Source: a candidate division WOR-3 bacterium (GTDB taxonomy: Bacteria > Hydrothermota > UBA3072). From it: a DNA stretch of 64,000 bases. Numbering within the stretch: the first letter of the stretch is position 1; each line of letters starts with the position of its first letter. The notes under the pieces were generated by a model. That model searched no databases, was not told the DNA's origin, and was given only the letters and a program-made list of their open reading frames with translations. The DNA is taken from the NCBI GenBank assembly GCA_039804165.1, contig JBDRZZ010000003.1, positions 99,954 through 163,953 of the forward strand, read 5' to 3'. The translations under genes were made by a program, and so were the position numbers. This document shows positions 33,691-42,264 of this stretch, piece after piece.

Positions 33691-36600
33691 ATGAAAAAAG
33701 TAATAATTATCTTATTAATTTTTCTCTTTAGTGTTAATCTCCTTTCGCTTTTTGCTCAACAAGTTGTTTCTGTGAGTCCTACTAAGAATTCCATTAATGT
33801 CTCAAAAAACACGAACATATCTGTTACCTTCGATAAGGAGATGAATCCTTCCACGATAAACGAGAGCACATTTATTGTTTATTCCTTTCGAAAAGGGTTA
33901 CAAGCAGGAACTTACAGTTATGAATCTGGAACAAAAAGAGCGACATTCGACCCAGCTAATGATTTTGCTGTAGGAGAAATAGTCTATATCATCCTTACAA
34001 AAGGGATTGAAGATACAGGAGGTAATCCTTTAATTAGTCCCTATGAATGGTGTTTTACTGTTCTGGTGGATGGGGGAAGTGGGGCTTTTGGAGGGAAAGA
34101 GTACTATAGTGTAGGAGATGGTCCTTATTCTGTTTTTTCTTCGGACTTAGATGGTGATGGAGATATGGACTTGATTTCGGCAAATTATTTTTCTGGCACT
34201 GTTTCTGTTTTAAAGAATAATGGTAATGGGAATTTTGGAGAGAAAGAGGACTATTGGGTAGAATATGCTCCTTATTCCGTTTTTTCCTCTGATTTAGATG
34301 GTGATGGCGATTTAGACTTGGCTGTTGCAAATAGTGGTTCAAACAAAGTTTCTATTTTAAAGAATAATGGGGATGGGAGTTTTGCTCCAAAGGTGGACTA
34401 TGGAGTGGGGAATGGTCCTTATTCTGTTTTTTCTTCGGACTTAGATAGGGACGGTGATATGGACCTTGCGGTGGTAAATGGAAATTCCAACAATGTTTCT
34501 ATTTTAAAGAATAATGGGGATGGGAGTTTTGCTACGAAAGTGGACTACGGAGTAGGAAGTAGTCCTGTTTCTCTTCTTTCCTCTGATTTGGATGGTGATG
34601 GGGATTTAGACTTGGCTGTTGCAAATTTTGGTTCTAACAATGTTTCTATTTTAAAGAATGAGGGGAATGGGGCTTTTACTCTAGGAGGGAACTACAATGT
34701 GGGATATAGTCCTTATTCAGTTTTTTCCCAAGATTTAGACGGGGACGGAGATTTGGACCTTGCTGTGGCAAATAGTGGTTCCAACAATGTTTCTATTTTA
34801 AGGAATAATGGAGATGGGACTTTTGCTACGAGAGAAGACTACGATATAGGGGGTACTCCTTATTCTATTTTTTCCTCAGACTTAGACGGTGATGGCGATT
34901 TAGACTTGGCTTCGGCAAATAATTTATCTGGCACTGTTTCTGTTTTAAGGAACAATGGGGATGGCACTTTTGCTCCGAAAGTGGACTATGAGGTAGGAGG
35001 TTATCCTATTTCTATTTTTTCTTCTGATCTAAACTCTGATGGTGATTTAGACCTTGTTGTTGCGAATTGGGCTTCCGACAATATTTCGGTTTTGTCCAAT
35101 CTTCAACCACCAGAGGTTGTTTCTGTAAACCCCACTAAGAATGCTCTTAATGTCTCGAAAAACACAAATGTCTCTGTGACATTTGACAAGGATATAGACT
35201 CTTCTACGATTAATAATACCACATTTATTGTTTATTCCTTAGGAAAAGGATTACATACCGGAAGCTATACTTACAACGCGGAAACAAAAACAGCGACATT
35301 TGACCCAGCTAATGATTTTAAGGTAGGAGAAATAGTAACAATTGTTCTTACCCCAGATATCAAAAATACAAATGGCGATACTTTAGCTTTTCCTTATGAA
35401 TGGTCTTTTACTGTTGAGGTAGATGGAGGTAGTGGGGCCTTTGCTCCGAAAGAGGACTATGGAGCAGGAATTGATCCTTGTTCTATTTTTTCCTCTGACT
35501 TAGACGGTGATGGGGATTTAGACTTGGCTGTGGCTAATTATCTTTCTGACAGTATTTCTATTTTAAAGAATAATGGTAATGGGACTTTTGCTACGAAAGT
35601 GGACTATGGTGTAGGAGATGCTCCTAAAACCGTTTTTTCTTCTGATTTAGATAGGGATGGAGATTTAGACTTGTCTGTGGCAAATAGTGGATCCGGGACT
35701 GTTTCTATTTTGAAGAATAATGGAGATGGGACTTTTGCTCCGAAAGTGGACTATGGTGTGGGAGATGCTCCTATTGCTATTTTTTCCTCAGACTTAGACG
35801 GTGATGGGGATTTAGACTTGTCTGTGGCGAATCGGGGTTCTCAGAATGTTTCTATTTTAAGGAATAATGGAAACGGCATTTTTGCTACACAAGAGAACTA
35901 TGATGTGGGAATTGATCCTTATTCTATTTTTTCCTCTGACTTAGATGGGGATGGGGATTTAGACTTGGCAGTGGCAAATTGGGGTTCCCATACTGTTTCT
36001 ATTTTAAAGAATAATGGAGATGGGACTTTTGCTTCGAAAGTGGATTATGAGGTGGGAGATGCTCCTACTTCTATTTTTTCCTCTGACTTAGACGGTGATG
36101 GCGATTTAGACTTGGCTGTGGCGAATCAGGGGCACGACAATGTTTCTATTTTAAGGAATAATGGAGATGGGACTTTTGCGGAGAAAGTGGACTACGGAGT
36201 AGGAAGTAATCCTACTTCTATTTTTTCCTCTGACTTAGACGGTGATGGCGATTTAGACTTGGCTGTGACGAATATTGCTTCTTACGATGTTTCCATTTTA
36301 AAGAATAATGGAGATGGGACTTTTGCTCCGAAAGTGGACTATTGGATAGGTGGTGATCTTGTTTCTGTTTTTTCCTCTGACTTAGACGGAGACGGAGATT
36401 TAGACTTGGCTATTGCAGATCAGTATTCTGAGAATGTTTCGATTTTACGTAATCTTCCTTTACTAGAGGTTGTTTCTGTAAGTCCCGTTAAGAACGCTCT
36501 TAATGTCTCAAAAAATACGGATATCTCTGTTACATTTAATAATGATATGGATGCCTCTACAATCAATGATACCACATTTATTGTTTATTCCCTGCAAAAA

Positions 36601-38391
36601 GGGTTGCAAGCAGGAACTTACAGTTATGAAAATACAACAAAAAGAGCGAGATTCGACCCGGCTAATGATTTTGTTGTAGGAGAAATAGTCTATGTCATCC
36701 TTACAAAAGGGATTAAGGATATAGGAGGGAATCATTTAAATAGTCCCTATGAATGGGCTTTCACTGTTAAAGCGGATGGAGGAAGTGGGACTTTTGCTCC
36801 GAAAGTAGACTATGGAGCAGGAATTGATCCTTGTTCTATTTTTTCCTCTGACTTAGACGGTGATGGCGATTTAGACTTGGCTGTGGCGAATCAGGGGTAC
36901 GATAATGTTTCTATTTTAAGGAATAATGGAGATGGGTCTTTTGCAGAGAAAGAAGACTATGATGTGGGAGATGCTCCTAAATCCGTTTTTTCCTCAGACT
37001 TAGACGGTGATGGCGATTTAGACTTGTCTGTGGCTAATTATCTTTCTGACAGTGTTTCTATTTTAAAGAATAATGGTAATGGGACTTTTGCTTCGAAAGT
37101 GAACTATGGTGTAGGAGATGGTCCTTATTCTATTTTTTCCTCTGACTTAGATGGTGATAGCGATTTAGACTTTGCTGTGGCGAATAATCTTTCTGACAAT
37201 ATTTCTATTTTAAGGAATAATGGTGATGGCACTTTTGCAGAGAAAGAGGACTATGATGTCGGGAATGCTCCTATTTCTATTTTTTCTTTTGACTTAGACG
37301 GTGATGGCGATTTAGACTTGGCTGTGGCGAATTATCTTTCTGACAGTATTTCTATTTTAAAGAATAATGGTAATGGGACTTTTGCTTCGAAAGTGAACTA
37401 TGGTGTAGGGGATGGTCCCGCCTCCCTTTTTTCCTCTGACTTAGATGGTGATGGCGATATGGACTTGTCTGTGGCAAATTTTGGTTCTGGCAATGTTTCT
37501 ATCTTAAAGAACTATGGTAATGGGAATTTTGCTGAGAAAGAGAACTATAAGGTGGGGAGCGGTCCTCAATCCGTTTTTTCCTCTGACTTAGACGGTGATG
37601 GGGATTTAGACTTGTCTGTGGCGAATTATCTTTCTGACAGTATTTCTATTTTAAAGAATAATGGAGATGGGACTTTTGTTCCGAAAGTGAACTATGGTGT
37701 AGGAGATGGTCCTACTTCTATTTTTTCCTCTGACTTAGACGGTGATGGGGATATGGACTTGGCTGTTGCGAATATTGGTCCCAACACTGTTTCTGTTTTG
37801 TTGAACAATAACTCTTTTATTACTGTTATCTCTCCTAATGGTGGAGAGAACTGGAGAGTGGATAGCACTTATAATATTACCTGGGGTTCTTTAGGCACGA
37901 GCGGAGCGGTCAGAATAGAATACTCTATAGATAAAGGTTCAAATTGGGCAGAAATTATTGGAAGTACCGAGGATGACGGTAGTTACTCCTGGACAATACC
38001 AAATGCACCGTCCGATAGTTGTCTTGTGCGAGTAAGTGACATTGATGGTGAGCCTTCAGACGTAAGCGATGGATTATTTAAGATTTTACCTCTTTCAACG
38101 GTTCCAGAAGATTTGCCGGAAGTTTATTCAATGAGTGTAAAGGCAATTCTCACTGGTAGAAAGTTTGAAGTGAGGTATTCTCTTCCCGTGAAGGCTTCTG
38201 TTAGATTTGAAATATATGATATAAAAGGTGCAAAGATAGAAGAAATTATTGAAGAGAAACAACGAGGATTTTACTCAAGAGAAATAGATATGGCTGGTAG
38301 ATCAGCAGGGTTATACTTCCTTAAGATGGAGGCTAACGGAGGAGAATTTACCAAAGTAAGGAAGGTTGTGTTAATTAATCGTTATAAATAA
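33691..38391 (+). CDS. Giant secreted protein: three Ig-like + seven-bladed FG-GAP propeller modules and a T9SS-type sorting domain
   Basis: This 1566-aa protein has a signal peptide (IIILLIFLFSVNLLSLFAQ). Three copies of one module follow: an SbsA-type Ig-like domain (VVSVSPTKNSINVSKNTNI; FDPANDF) and seven FG-GAP/VCBS repeats of 49 residues, each with the calcium loop DLDGDGDLDL. Propeller repeats begin at residues 131, 582 and 1033, so the module period is exactly 451 residues (1353 bp). Twenty-one repeats in sets of seven predict three seven-bladed beta-propellers. Near 1380-1470 a Kre9/Ser-Thr-type beta domain (SPNGGENW) follows. The last ~80 residues are a sorting domain (YSLPVKASVRFEIYDIKG; GLYFLKMEANG; KVVLIN). 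Such proteins are surface adhesins or binding proteins; the ligand is unknown. Decayed genes lie on both sides. Confidence 0.9.
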   Translation: MKKVIIILLIFLFSVNLLSLFAQQVVSVSPTKNSINVSKNTNISVTFDKEMNPSTINESTFIVYSFRKGLQAGTYSYESGTKRATFDPANDFAVGEIVYIILTKGIEDTGGNPLISPYEWCFTVLVDGGSGAFGGKEYYSVGDGPYSVFSSDLDGDGDMDLISANYFSGTVSVLKNNGNGNFGEKEDYWVEYAPYSVFSSDLDGDGDLDLAVANSGSNKVSILKNNGDGSFAPKVDYGVGNGPYSVFSSDLDRDGDMDLAVVNGNSNNVSILKNNGDGSFATKVDYGVGSSPVSLLSSDLDGDGDLDLAVANFGSNNVSILKNEGNGAFTLGGNYNVGYSPYSVFSQDLDGDGDLDLAVANSGSNNVSILRNNGDGTFATREDYDIGGTPYSIFSSDLDGDGDLDLASANNLSGTVSVLRNNGDGTFAPKVDYEVGGYPISIFSSDLNSDGDLDLVVANWASDNISVLSNLQPPEVVSVNPTKNALNVSKNTNVSVTFDKDIDSSTINNTTFIVYSLGKGLHTGSYTYNAETKTATFDPANDFKVGEIVTIVLTPDIKNTNGDTLAFPYEWSFTVEVDGGSGAFAPKEDYGAGIDPCSIFSSDLDGDGDLDLAVANYLSDSISILKNNGNGTFATKVDYGVGDAPKTVFSSDLDRDGDLDLSVANSGSGTVSILKNNGDGTFAPKVDYGVGDAPIAIFSSDLDGDGDLDLSVANRGSQNVSILRNNGNGIFATQENYDVGIDPYSIFSSDLDGDGDLDLAVANWGSHTVSILKNNGDGTFASKVDYEVGDAPTSIFSSDLDGDGDLDLAVANQGHDNVSILRNNGDGTFAEKVDYGVGSNPTSIFSSDLDGDGDLDLAVTNIASYDVSILKNNGDGTFAPKVDYWIGGDLVSVFSSDLDGDGDLDLAIADQYSENVSILRNLPLLEVVSVSPVKNALNVSKNTDISVTFNNDMDASTINDTTFIVYSLQKGLQAGTYSYENTTKRARFDPANDFVVGEIVYVILTKGIKDIGGNHLNSPYEWAFTVKADGGSGTFAPKVDYGAGIDPCSIFSSDLDGDGDLDLAVANQGYDNVSILRNNGDGSFAEKEDYDVGDAPKSVFSSDLDGDGDLDLSVANYLSDSVSILKNNGNGTFASKVNYGVGDGPYSIFSSDLDGDSDLDFAVANNLSDNISILRNNGDGTFAEKEDYDVGNAPISIFSFDLDGDGDLDLAVANYLSDSISILKNNGNGTFASKVNYGVGDGPASLFSSDLDGDGDMDLSVANFGSGNVSILKNYGNGNFAEKENYKVGSGPQSVFSSDLDGDGDLDLSVANYLSDSISILKNNGDGTFVPKVNYGVGDGPTSIFSSDLDGDGDMDLAVANIGPNTVSVLLNNNSFITVISPNGGENWRVDSTYNITWGSLGTSGAVRIEYSIDKGSNWAEIIGSTEDDGSYSWTIPNAPSDSCLVRVSDIDGEPSDVSDGLFKILPLSTVPEDLPEVYSMSVKAILTGRKFEVRYSLPVKASVRFEIYDIKGAKIEEIIEEKQRGFYSREIDMAGRSAGLYFLKMEANGGEFTKVRKVVLINRYK
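34081..37815 (+). repeat. 21 FG-GAP coding repeats of 147 bp in three blocks of seven
   Basis: Blocks lie at 34081-35109, 35434-36462 and 36787-37815. Each repeat unit encodes ~49 residues around the invariant core SIFSSDLDGDGDLDLAVAN and VSILKNNGDG. Neighbouring units are nearly identical at the DNA level in places (for example, the stretch coding YLSDSISILKNNGNG recurs four or more times, allowing for substitutions). This suggests recent unit exchange or duplication. The Ig-coding spacers between blocks are 0.32 kb each. Confidence 0.93.
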
Positions 38392-38414
38392 TTCTCCCGA
38401 ATACCTAATCCTAA

Positions 38415-38447
38415 GACGTAACTTTCTTCAGAAAGTGTCATTTTTTT
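38415..38447 (+). terminator. Terminator after the FG-GAP gene
   Basis: ACTTTC-TTCA-GAAAGT, extended past a small bulge by GAC/GTC, is followed within four bases by TTTTTTT, 24 bp after the stop codon. The stem is short but well placed. Confidence 0.6.
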
Positions 38448-38496
38448 AATACGGAAATTTTTACCTTTTTGATACCCATTGCGTGATCAGGTTTTT

Positions 38497-38621
38497 TAAT
38501 ATATATTGAGCCGACAGGTTACTCCCAACAGTAATACCTCTTTTATCCTTCCGCCAGGTCCCCACATTATGTCCGTACCTTTAATTATCCGATCGACGCT
38601 TCTGCCAAAATAAAGGTTTGA
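38497..38621 (-). pseudogene. Short open relic with beta-barrel-like C-terminus
   Basis: Minus strand, an open stretch of 41 codons after a stop at 38622-38624. It reads NLYFGRSVDRIIKG, MWGPGGRIKEVLL and ends LGVTCRLNIY before TAA. The alternating pattern and final aromatic residue resemble the last strands of an outer-membrane barrel. No start codon or Shine-Dalgarno sequence is present. It is best explained as the 3' end of a lost gene, but the evidence is thin. Confidence 0.25.
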
Positions 38622-38700
38622 TTATGGATTTTTCGGTTTTTTCAATATCTTCTATTTTTCAACAAAACGGATTTAAACTTAAAATTTTTCTCAGTTTATC

Positions 38701-39024
38701 TCACACATAAAGGTTGCAACAACCACTACATATTGGGAGCATTTTGCCTCTATATATTTATTTTCTGATTTTTCTAACTTTTTCTCCATTCCAGATTTTC
38801 AAAAAATTGGATTTTGTTAGTTCGCCTAATTCTGTCAAATATAAATTAATGACGAGCGGGAAAGAAGCTCTTCCGTCGGTGAAATAAATAAGTCTCTTTG
38901 CTACATATGAAGAAAATTTACTTCCTAAAAAGAAGGAATATTCCAGAAATCAGCTTTTAGACTTTCTTTTTTTAAAAAGACAAAGGATTTCTTTTTCAAT
39001 AAGGATTTCGCCATTTAAAAATTA
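38701..39024 (-). pseudogene. Relic of a radical-SAM/SPASM-like protein, C-terminal end
   Basis: One minus-strand frame of 108 codons reads as protein except for two in-frame stops (TGA 38950-38952, TAA 38758-38760). It contains FLEYSFFLGSKFSSYV, RLIYFTDGRASFPLVI, LGELTKSNFLKIWNGEK, VRKIRK, then GKMLPICSGCCNLYV and a final TGA at 38701-38703. The succession of D-G-x at a strand, L-G-x-L-x-x-x-x-F-x-x-I-W-N and the C-x-x-C-C ending is the usual look of SPASM regions in radical-SAM enzymes. The 5' part is gone; the frame stops close to the end of the flippase gene. Confidence 0.5.
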
Positions 39025-39044
39025 TAATTTGACCATTGTTTTTG

Positions 39045-40514
39045 TTAAGATTTAGATGCTTTTAAGATTTTCTGAAGTAATATCTTTATTTTTGTTTTTT
39101 CTTTGTAGCATAGGACAGAGCAGAGAATTATAAATGCGAGTAATCTTTGATATAGAGCATTACCAAAAAGGGTTGTCAAGCATAATAGTGCGATACCTAA
39201 ACATAGGTCTGATAAAATTATTTTTAAATTGTAATTTACTGGTAAGAGCTTATTCCCAACAAGGTAAGAGAATAAGGCAAAGAGAAAATAAGAAAATAAT
39301 GTTGCGAAAGAAGCTCCCATTATACCCCAAAAGGGAATCAGGTAAAGATTGAGGGCAATGTTTACCAGGAGTGGAGTAAGGGCGATAGGGACAAGTAGAC
39401 CTGTTCTTGATTTTATATAAAAAGGAGCTGTAAAGATTTCCTCAAGACCAAAGAAAATGTAAGAGAGAGCAATGATGGGAACTATTGATTGAGCTTCCCA
39501 GTATTCTTTTGCCACCATAATTTTGAAAATTTCTGGGGTAAAGAACGAAAGGATTGCCCAGAGAAAAAGAGATAGCCGGACAAATGTGATGGCAGAGTTA
39601 GCAAAGGCTTCTTTTTTACGAGGATTCTTGAAAAAGAATGGAGTCCAGGAGGCACGAAAGCCATGAACAATTATCCCCATTACGGTACCGAATTGATAGC
39701 CAAGAGTATAAATGCCTGCTTCAGAAAGTCCAAGGATCAATTTTATTATCCAGCGGTCAATTAATTCCAGACCTATCCATATTATGAAGGATAAGGGTAG
39801 GAGAGGTAATCCATAGGATAAAAGATTTTTTATTTTAGTCCATTTTATTTTTAGGGTAAAGCGAGAATGTATTTCTGGATAAAGGATAAAAAAGAATATA
39901 GAGCTACTGAGGAGATTACCGAGGAGAACTCCACCAATGCCTAATTTTAATTTTAAAACAAAAAGAATATTGAAAACAATGTTCGAGAGAAATCTCAAGG
40001 TGTTAATTGTAACAAACTTTTTTGATTGATTTTTGATTCTTAAAATTAAGAGAGCTGGTTCAAATAGAGTTTCTATCCATATTGTTAGAATAGCAAGAGA
40101 AATAAGGTAACCTTCGTCAGGTTCCATTAGGAATATTGCCACTTGTTCAGAATAAATGATTAACAGAAGAAGAAAAATAGAAGTGTAAATTAAACGAAAA
40201 ATAAAGAATCTAGTGAAAACTTCGTTCTCTTCCGCGTTTTTTTCTGTTATTTGTTTAAGTAGAGCGTCATTTAATCCGAGTGTAAAAAGAAGAATCAATA
40301 TACTGGATAATAAATATATCATAGCAATTTTCCCGTATTCTTTCTGAGTGAAAGTGTGAGTATAAAGGGGGATTAAAAAGAATCCAATGGCTCTTTTTAA
40401 GAAAAGCCCAATTCCATAAATTATTGTTTCTTTAAAAAGTTCTTTTACGCTCCCAGAATTTTTCAATATTTCAAATTTTTTTATAAACTTGGTTTCTGAA
40501 AAAACACTGAGCAC
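39045..40514 (-). CDS. Polysaccharide flippase (MATE/Wzx-like)
   Basis: This 489-aa membrane protein has about 12-14 hydrophobic helices. The conserved opening of the polysaccharide-synthesis/MOP superfamily is IIYGIGLFLKRAIGFFLIPLYTHTFTQKEYG. Others are KNPRKKEAFANSAITFVRLSLFLWA and GIMGASFATLFSYFLFALFSYLVG. Wzx-type flippases move lipid-linked glycan units across the inner membrane. The annotated start overlaps the FemAB-like gene by 44 bp. A downstream start near the first conserved helix is possible, but no Shine-Dalgarno sequence decides it. It belongs with the surface-glycan genes in this window. Confidence 0.87.
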   Translation of the reverse strand: MLSVFSETKFIKKFEILKNSGSVKELFKETIIYGIGLFLKRAIGFFLIPLYTHTFTQKEYGKIAMIYLLSSILILLFTLGLNDALLKQITEKNAEENEVFTRFFIFRLIYTSIFLLLLIIYSEQVAIFLMEPDEGYLISLAILTIWIETLFEPALLILRIKNQSKKFVTINTLRFLSNIVFNILFVLKLKLGIGGVLLGNLLSSSIFFFILYPEIHSRFTLKIKWTKIKNLLSYGLPLLPLSFIIWIGLELIDRWIIKLILGLSEAGIYTLGYQFGTVMGIIVHGFRASWTPFFFKNPRKKEAFANSAITFVRLSLFLWAILSFFTPEIFKIMVAKEYWEAQSIVPIIALSYIFFGLEEIFTAPFYIKSRTGLLVPIALTPLLVNIALNLYLIPFWGIMGASFATLFSYFLFALFSYLVGNKLLPVNYNLKIILSDLCLGIALLCLTTLFGNALYQRLLAFIILCSVLCYKEKTKIKILLQKILKASKS

Positions 40515-41433
40515 CCATACTGGCCTTAAAAGAAATCAAACCTCTGTTTACCTCCATCGGATTTTCCGGAGAGACTTCTTGATTCACACCCAGATCCAGA
40601 TATTTAAAACCGTTTTTTTGTCCCCATTTTATTATTTCAAATAAAAGATAATTTATAGGACGATACTCTTGATACTCGTAATCAAGAGCAATATAAAAAG
40701 CTAAAAGAGTTTTTTCGTTACATACAAATATTAGAGACCCTCCCAATAAAATTCCATTTCTATAAGCTAAGAAAAGTTTAAAATTATTTGGGAGAAGAGA
40801 GTTGAGAGTTCTTAACTCTTCAAGTGTATGAGTTACAGGGACCTTAAACTTCTCCTTATTTTTTAATAAAATGGGGTAGAAATTCTCATAATCCTCGCTT
40901 AATTTCACTTCAACATTTGCTTTTATGGCTTTTCTTATTGCATTTCTGGAATTTCCATGGCATATTTTTAATGGATCTTCTTTTGAAAGATCTATTACCG
41001 ATGTATACATAATTGAAGAATAGGTAAACCCATTGTAAAGAAGAACATATTCTAAATTGCAAGTAATTTCTTTTAAATATATAATTGGAGGAATTGTAAT
41101 ATAAACCTCTTTTATGTTATTATCCTTGCAATACTTAATGAAAGTTTTTATTACGCAATCTACCTTATCAAAACTTCTGTCATCCATCACAATTCCTCCA
41201 AAACTTGCACCTGCAGGAGACTTAAAAACAGAATTGTTTAACATTCCTGGTAAAACCGCTATTATGTTACTCTCTGAGTGGAAAACAAGATGATGGAAAT
41301 TGAATCTGTTAATTGGGTGATATTTTAAAAATTGTATTTTATGGAAAATTGTTCCATTATTAGCTTTATCCACAAATTTATCCCAAGCTTCTTTTAATTC
41401 TTCTCTGTAAGGTTCTACAATTATCTCTTTCAT
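40471..41433 (-). CDS. FemAB/GNAT-fold aminoacyl- or acyltransferase-like protein
   Basis: This 320-aa protein has the double-GNAT architecture of the FemAB-like family. The first GNAT domain includes AGASFGGIVMDDRSF and VYITIPPIIYL. The second has SRNAIRKAIKANVEV, LFLAYRNGILLGGSLIFVCNEKTLLAFYIALDYEYQEYRPINYLLFEIIKWGQKNGFKYLDLG. Relatives include peptidoglycan bridge-forming enzymes and transferases in exopolysaccharide clusters. Its position beside a flippase favours modification of a surface glycan or lipid-linked sugar. The substrate is not predictable. Confidence 0.8.
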   Translation of the reverse strand: MKEIIVEPYREELKEAWDKFVDKANNGTIFHKIQFLKYHPINRFNFHHLVFHSESNIIAVLPGMLNNSVFKSPAGASFGGIVMDDRSFDKVDCVIKTFIKYCKDNNIKEVYITIPPIIYLKEITCNLEYVLLYNGFTYSSIMYTSVIDLSKEDPLKICHGNSRNAIRKAIKANVEVKLSEDYENFYPILLKNKEKFKVPVTHTLEELRTLNSLLPNNFKLFLAYRNGILLGGSLIFVCNEKTLLAFYIALDYEYQEYRPINYLLFEIIKWGQKNGFKYLDLGVNQEVSPENPMEVNRGLISFKASMGAQCFFRNQVYKKI

Positions 41434-41442
41434 TTAAGGATG

Positions 41443-42264
41443 CTAAGCCTCAATATAATCGTTGTAAGTGTGTTGAGGGCCTGGGAATTTCCCAGATTTA
41501 ACTTCCTCTTTATATTTTGTTAGGGCTTTCTTAATCATTTTTTCAAGATCTATATATTGCTTTGAGAATTTTGGTTTAAAGCCAAAAGATAGACCAAGAA
41601 TGTCATTGACAACAAGGATTTGCCCATCTAAATTTTTACCAGCTCCTATCCCATAAATTGGAATGGAACAAGTTTCTTTAACTTTTAAAGCTAACTTTGG
41701 AGTTACTGCTTCTAAAATGATTGCAAAAACGCCAATCTCTTCAAGTTCTTTTGCCGCTTTAACGGTTTCTTCTATTTCTTGTTCGGTTTTTCCTATTATC
41801 TTGTGTCCTATTTGTAGAAAATATTGAGGATTTAAGCCTATATGTCCCATAACAGGTATTCCTGCATCTATAATCGCCTTTATATTATCTTTTTGCTTAA
41901 CTCCTTCAACTTTTACTCCAGAAGCTCCTAATTGAAGAAATTTTCCTGCGTTTAAGACTGCTTTATGGGGAGTTGTATGAAATGAGAGAAATGGCATATC
42001 TACAATTACTGGTGTTTTTTTTGCTCCTTTTAGAACCCCCTTTGTGAAAGTGAGCATATCTTCCATTGTTACAGGAATAGTACTTGAATACCCTAACTCG
42101 CAATTACCAGCAGAATCACCAACAAGGATCCAATCTATCCCACATTCCTCTGCGATTTTTGCAATTGGATAATTATACGCAGTTATACCTACTACGATTT
42201 CTTTATTTTGTTTTTTTTTAAGGAAAAACTTTGCTGTTGGCTTACTCTCCTCCAATTCTCCCAA
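41443..42264 (-). CDS. panB: 3-methyl-2-oxobutanoate hydroxymethyltransferase PanB
   Basis: This 273-aa protein has the complete PanB barrel. The motifs are ITAYNYPIAKIAEECGIDWILVGDSAG, TVTMEDM-type PVTMEDMLTFT, DMPFLSFH, GASGVKVEG, GIPVMGHIGLNPQ, IYGIGAGKNLDGQILVVND, and the C-terminal FPGPQHTY. PanB adds a hydroxymethyl group from methylene-THF to alpha-ketoisovalerate, the first committed step to pantothenate and CoA. The usual loop GDSLGMVVLGY reads GDSAGNCELGY. The start is uncertain: TTG at 42264 or TTG at 42255, both overlapping the LysM gene end. Confidence 0.94.
   Translation of the reverse strand: MGELEESKPTAKFFLKKKQNKEIVVGITAYNYPIAKIAEECGIDWILVGDSAGNCELGYSSTIPVTMEDMLTFTKGVLKGAKKTPVIVDMPFLSFHTTPHKAVLNAGKFLQLGASGVKVEGVKQKDNIKAIIDAGIPVMGHIGLNPQYFLQIGHKIIGKTEQEIEETVKAAKELEEIGVFAIILEAVTPKLALKVKETCSIPIYGIGAGKNLDGQILVVNDILGLSFGFKPKFSKQYIDLEKMIKKALTKYKEEVKSGKFPGPQHTYNDYIEA

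Noticed and set aside
34055..34342. Minus-strand ORF in the FG-GAP region
   Set aside because: It is the antisense of the low-complexity repeat and recurs with the repeat period; no family resemblance.
34081..37815. CRISPR-like periodic repeats
   Set aside because: The 147-bp period is an in-frame protein repeat with conserved DxDGDxD codons, without short direct repeats and unique spacers.
39045..40514. 44-bp overlap of flippase with FemAB-like gene as a sign of frameshift
   Set aside because: Both proteins are complete by family standards; a later flippase start would simply remove the overlap.
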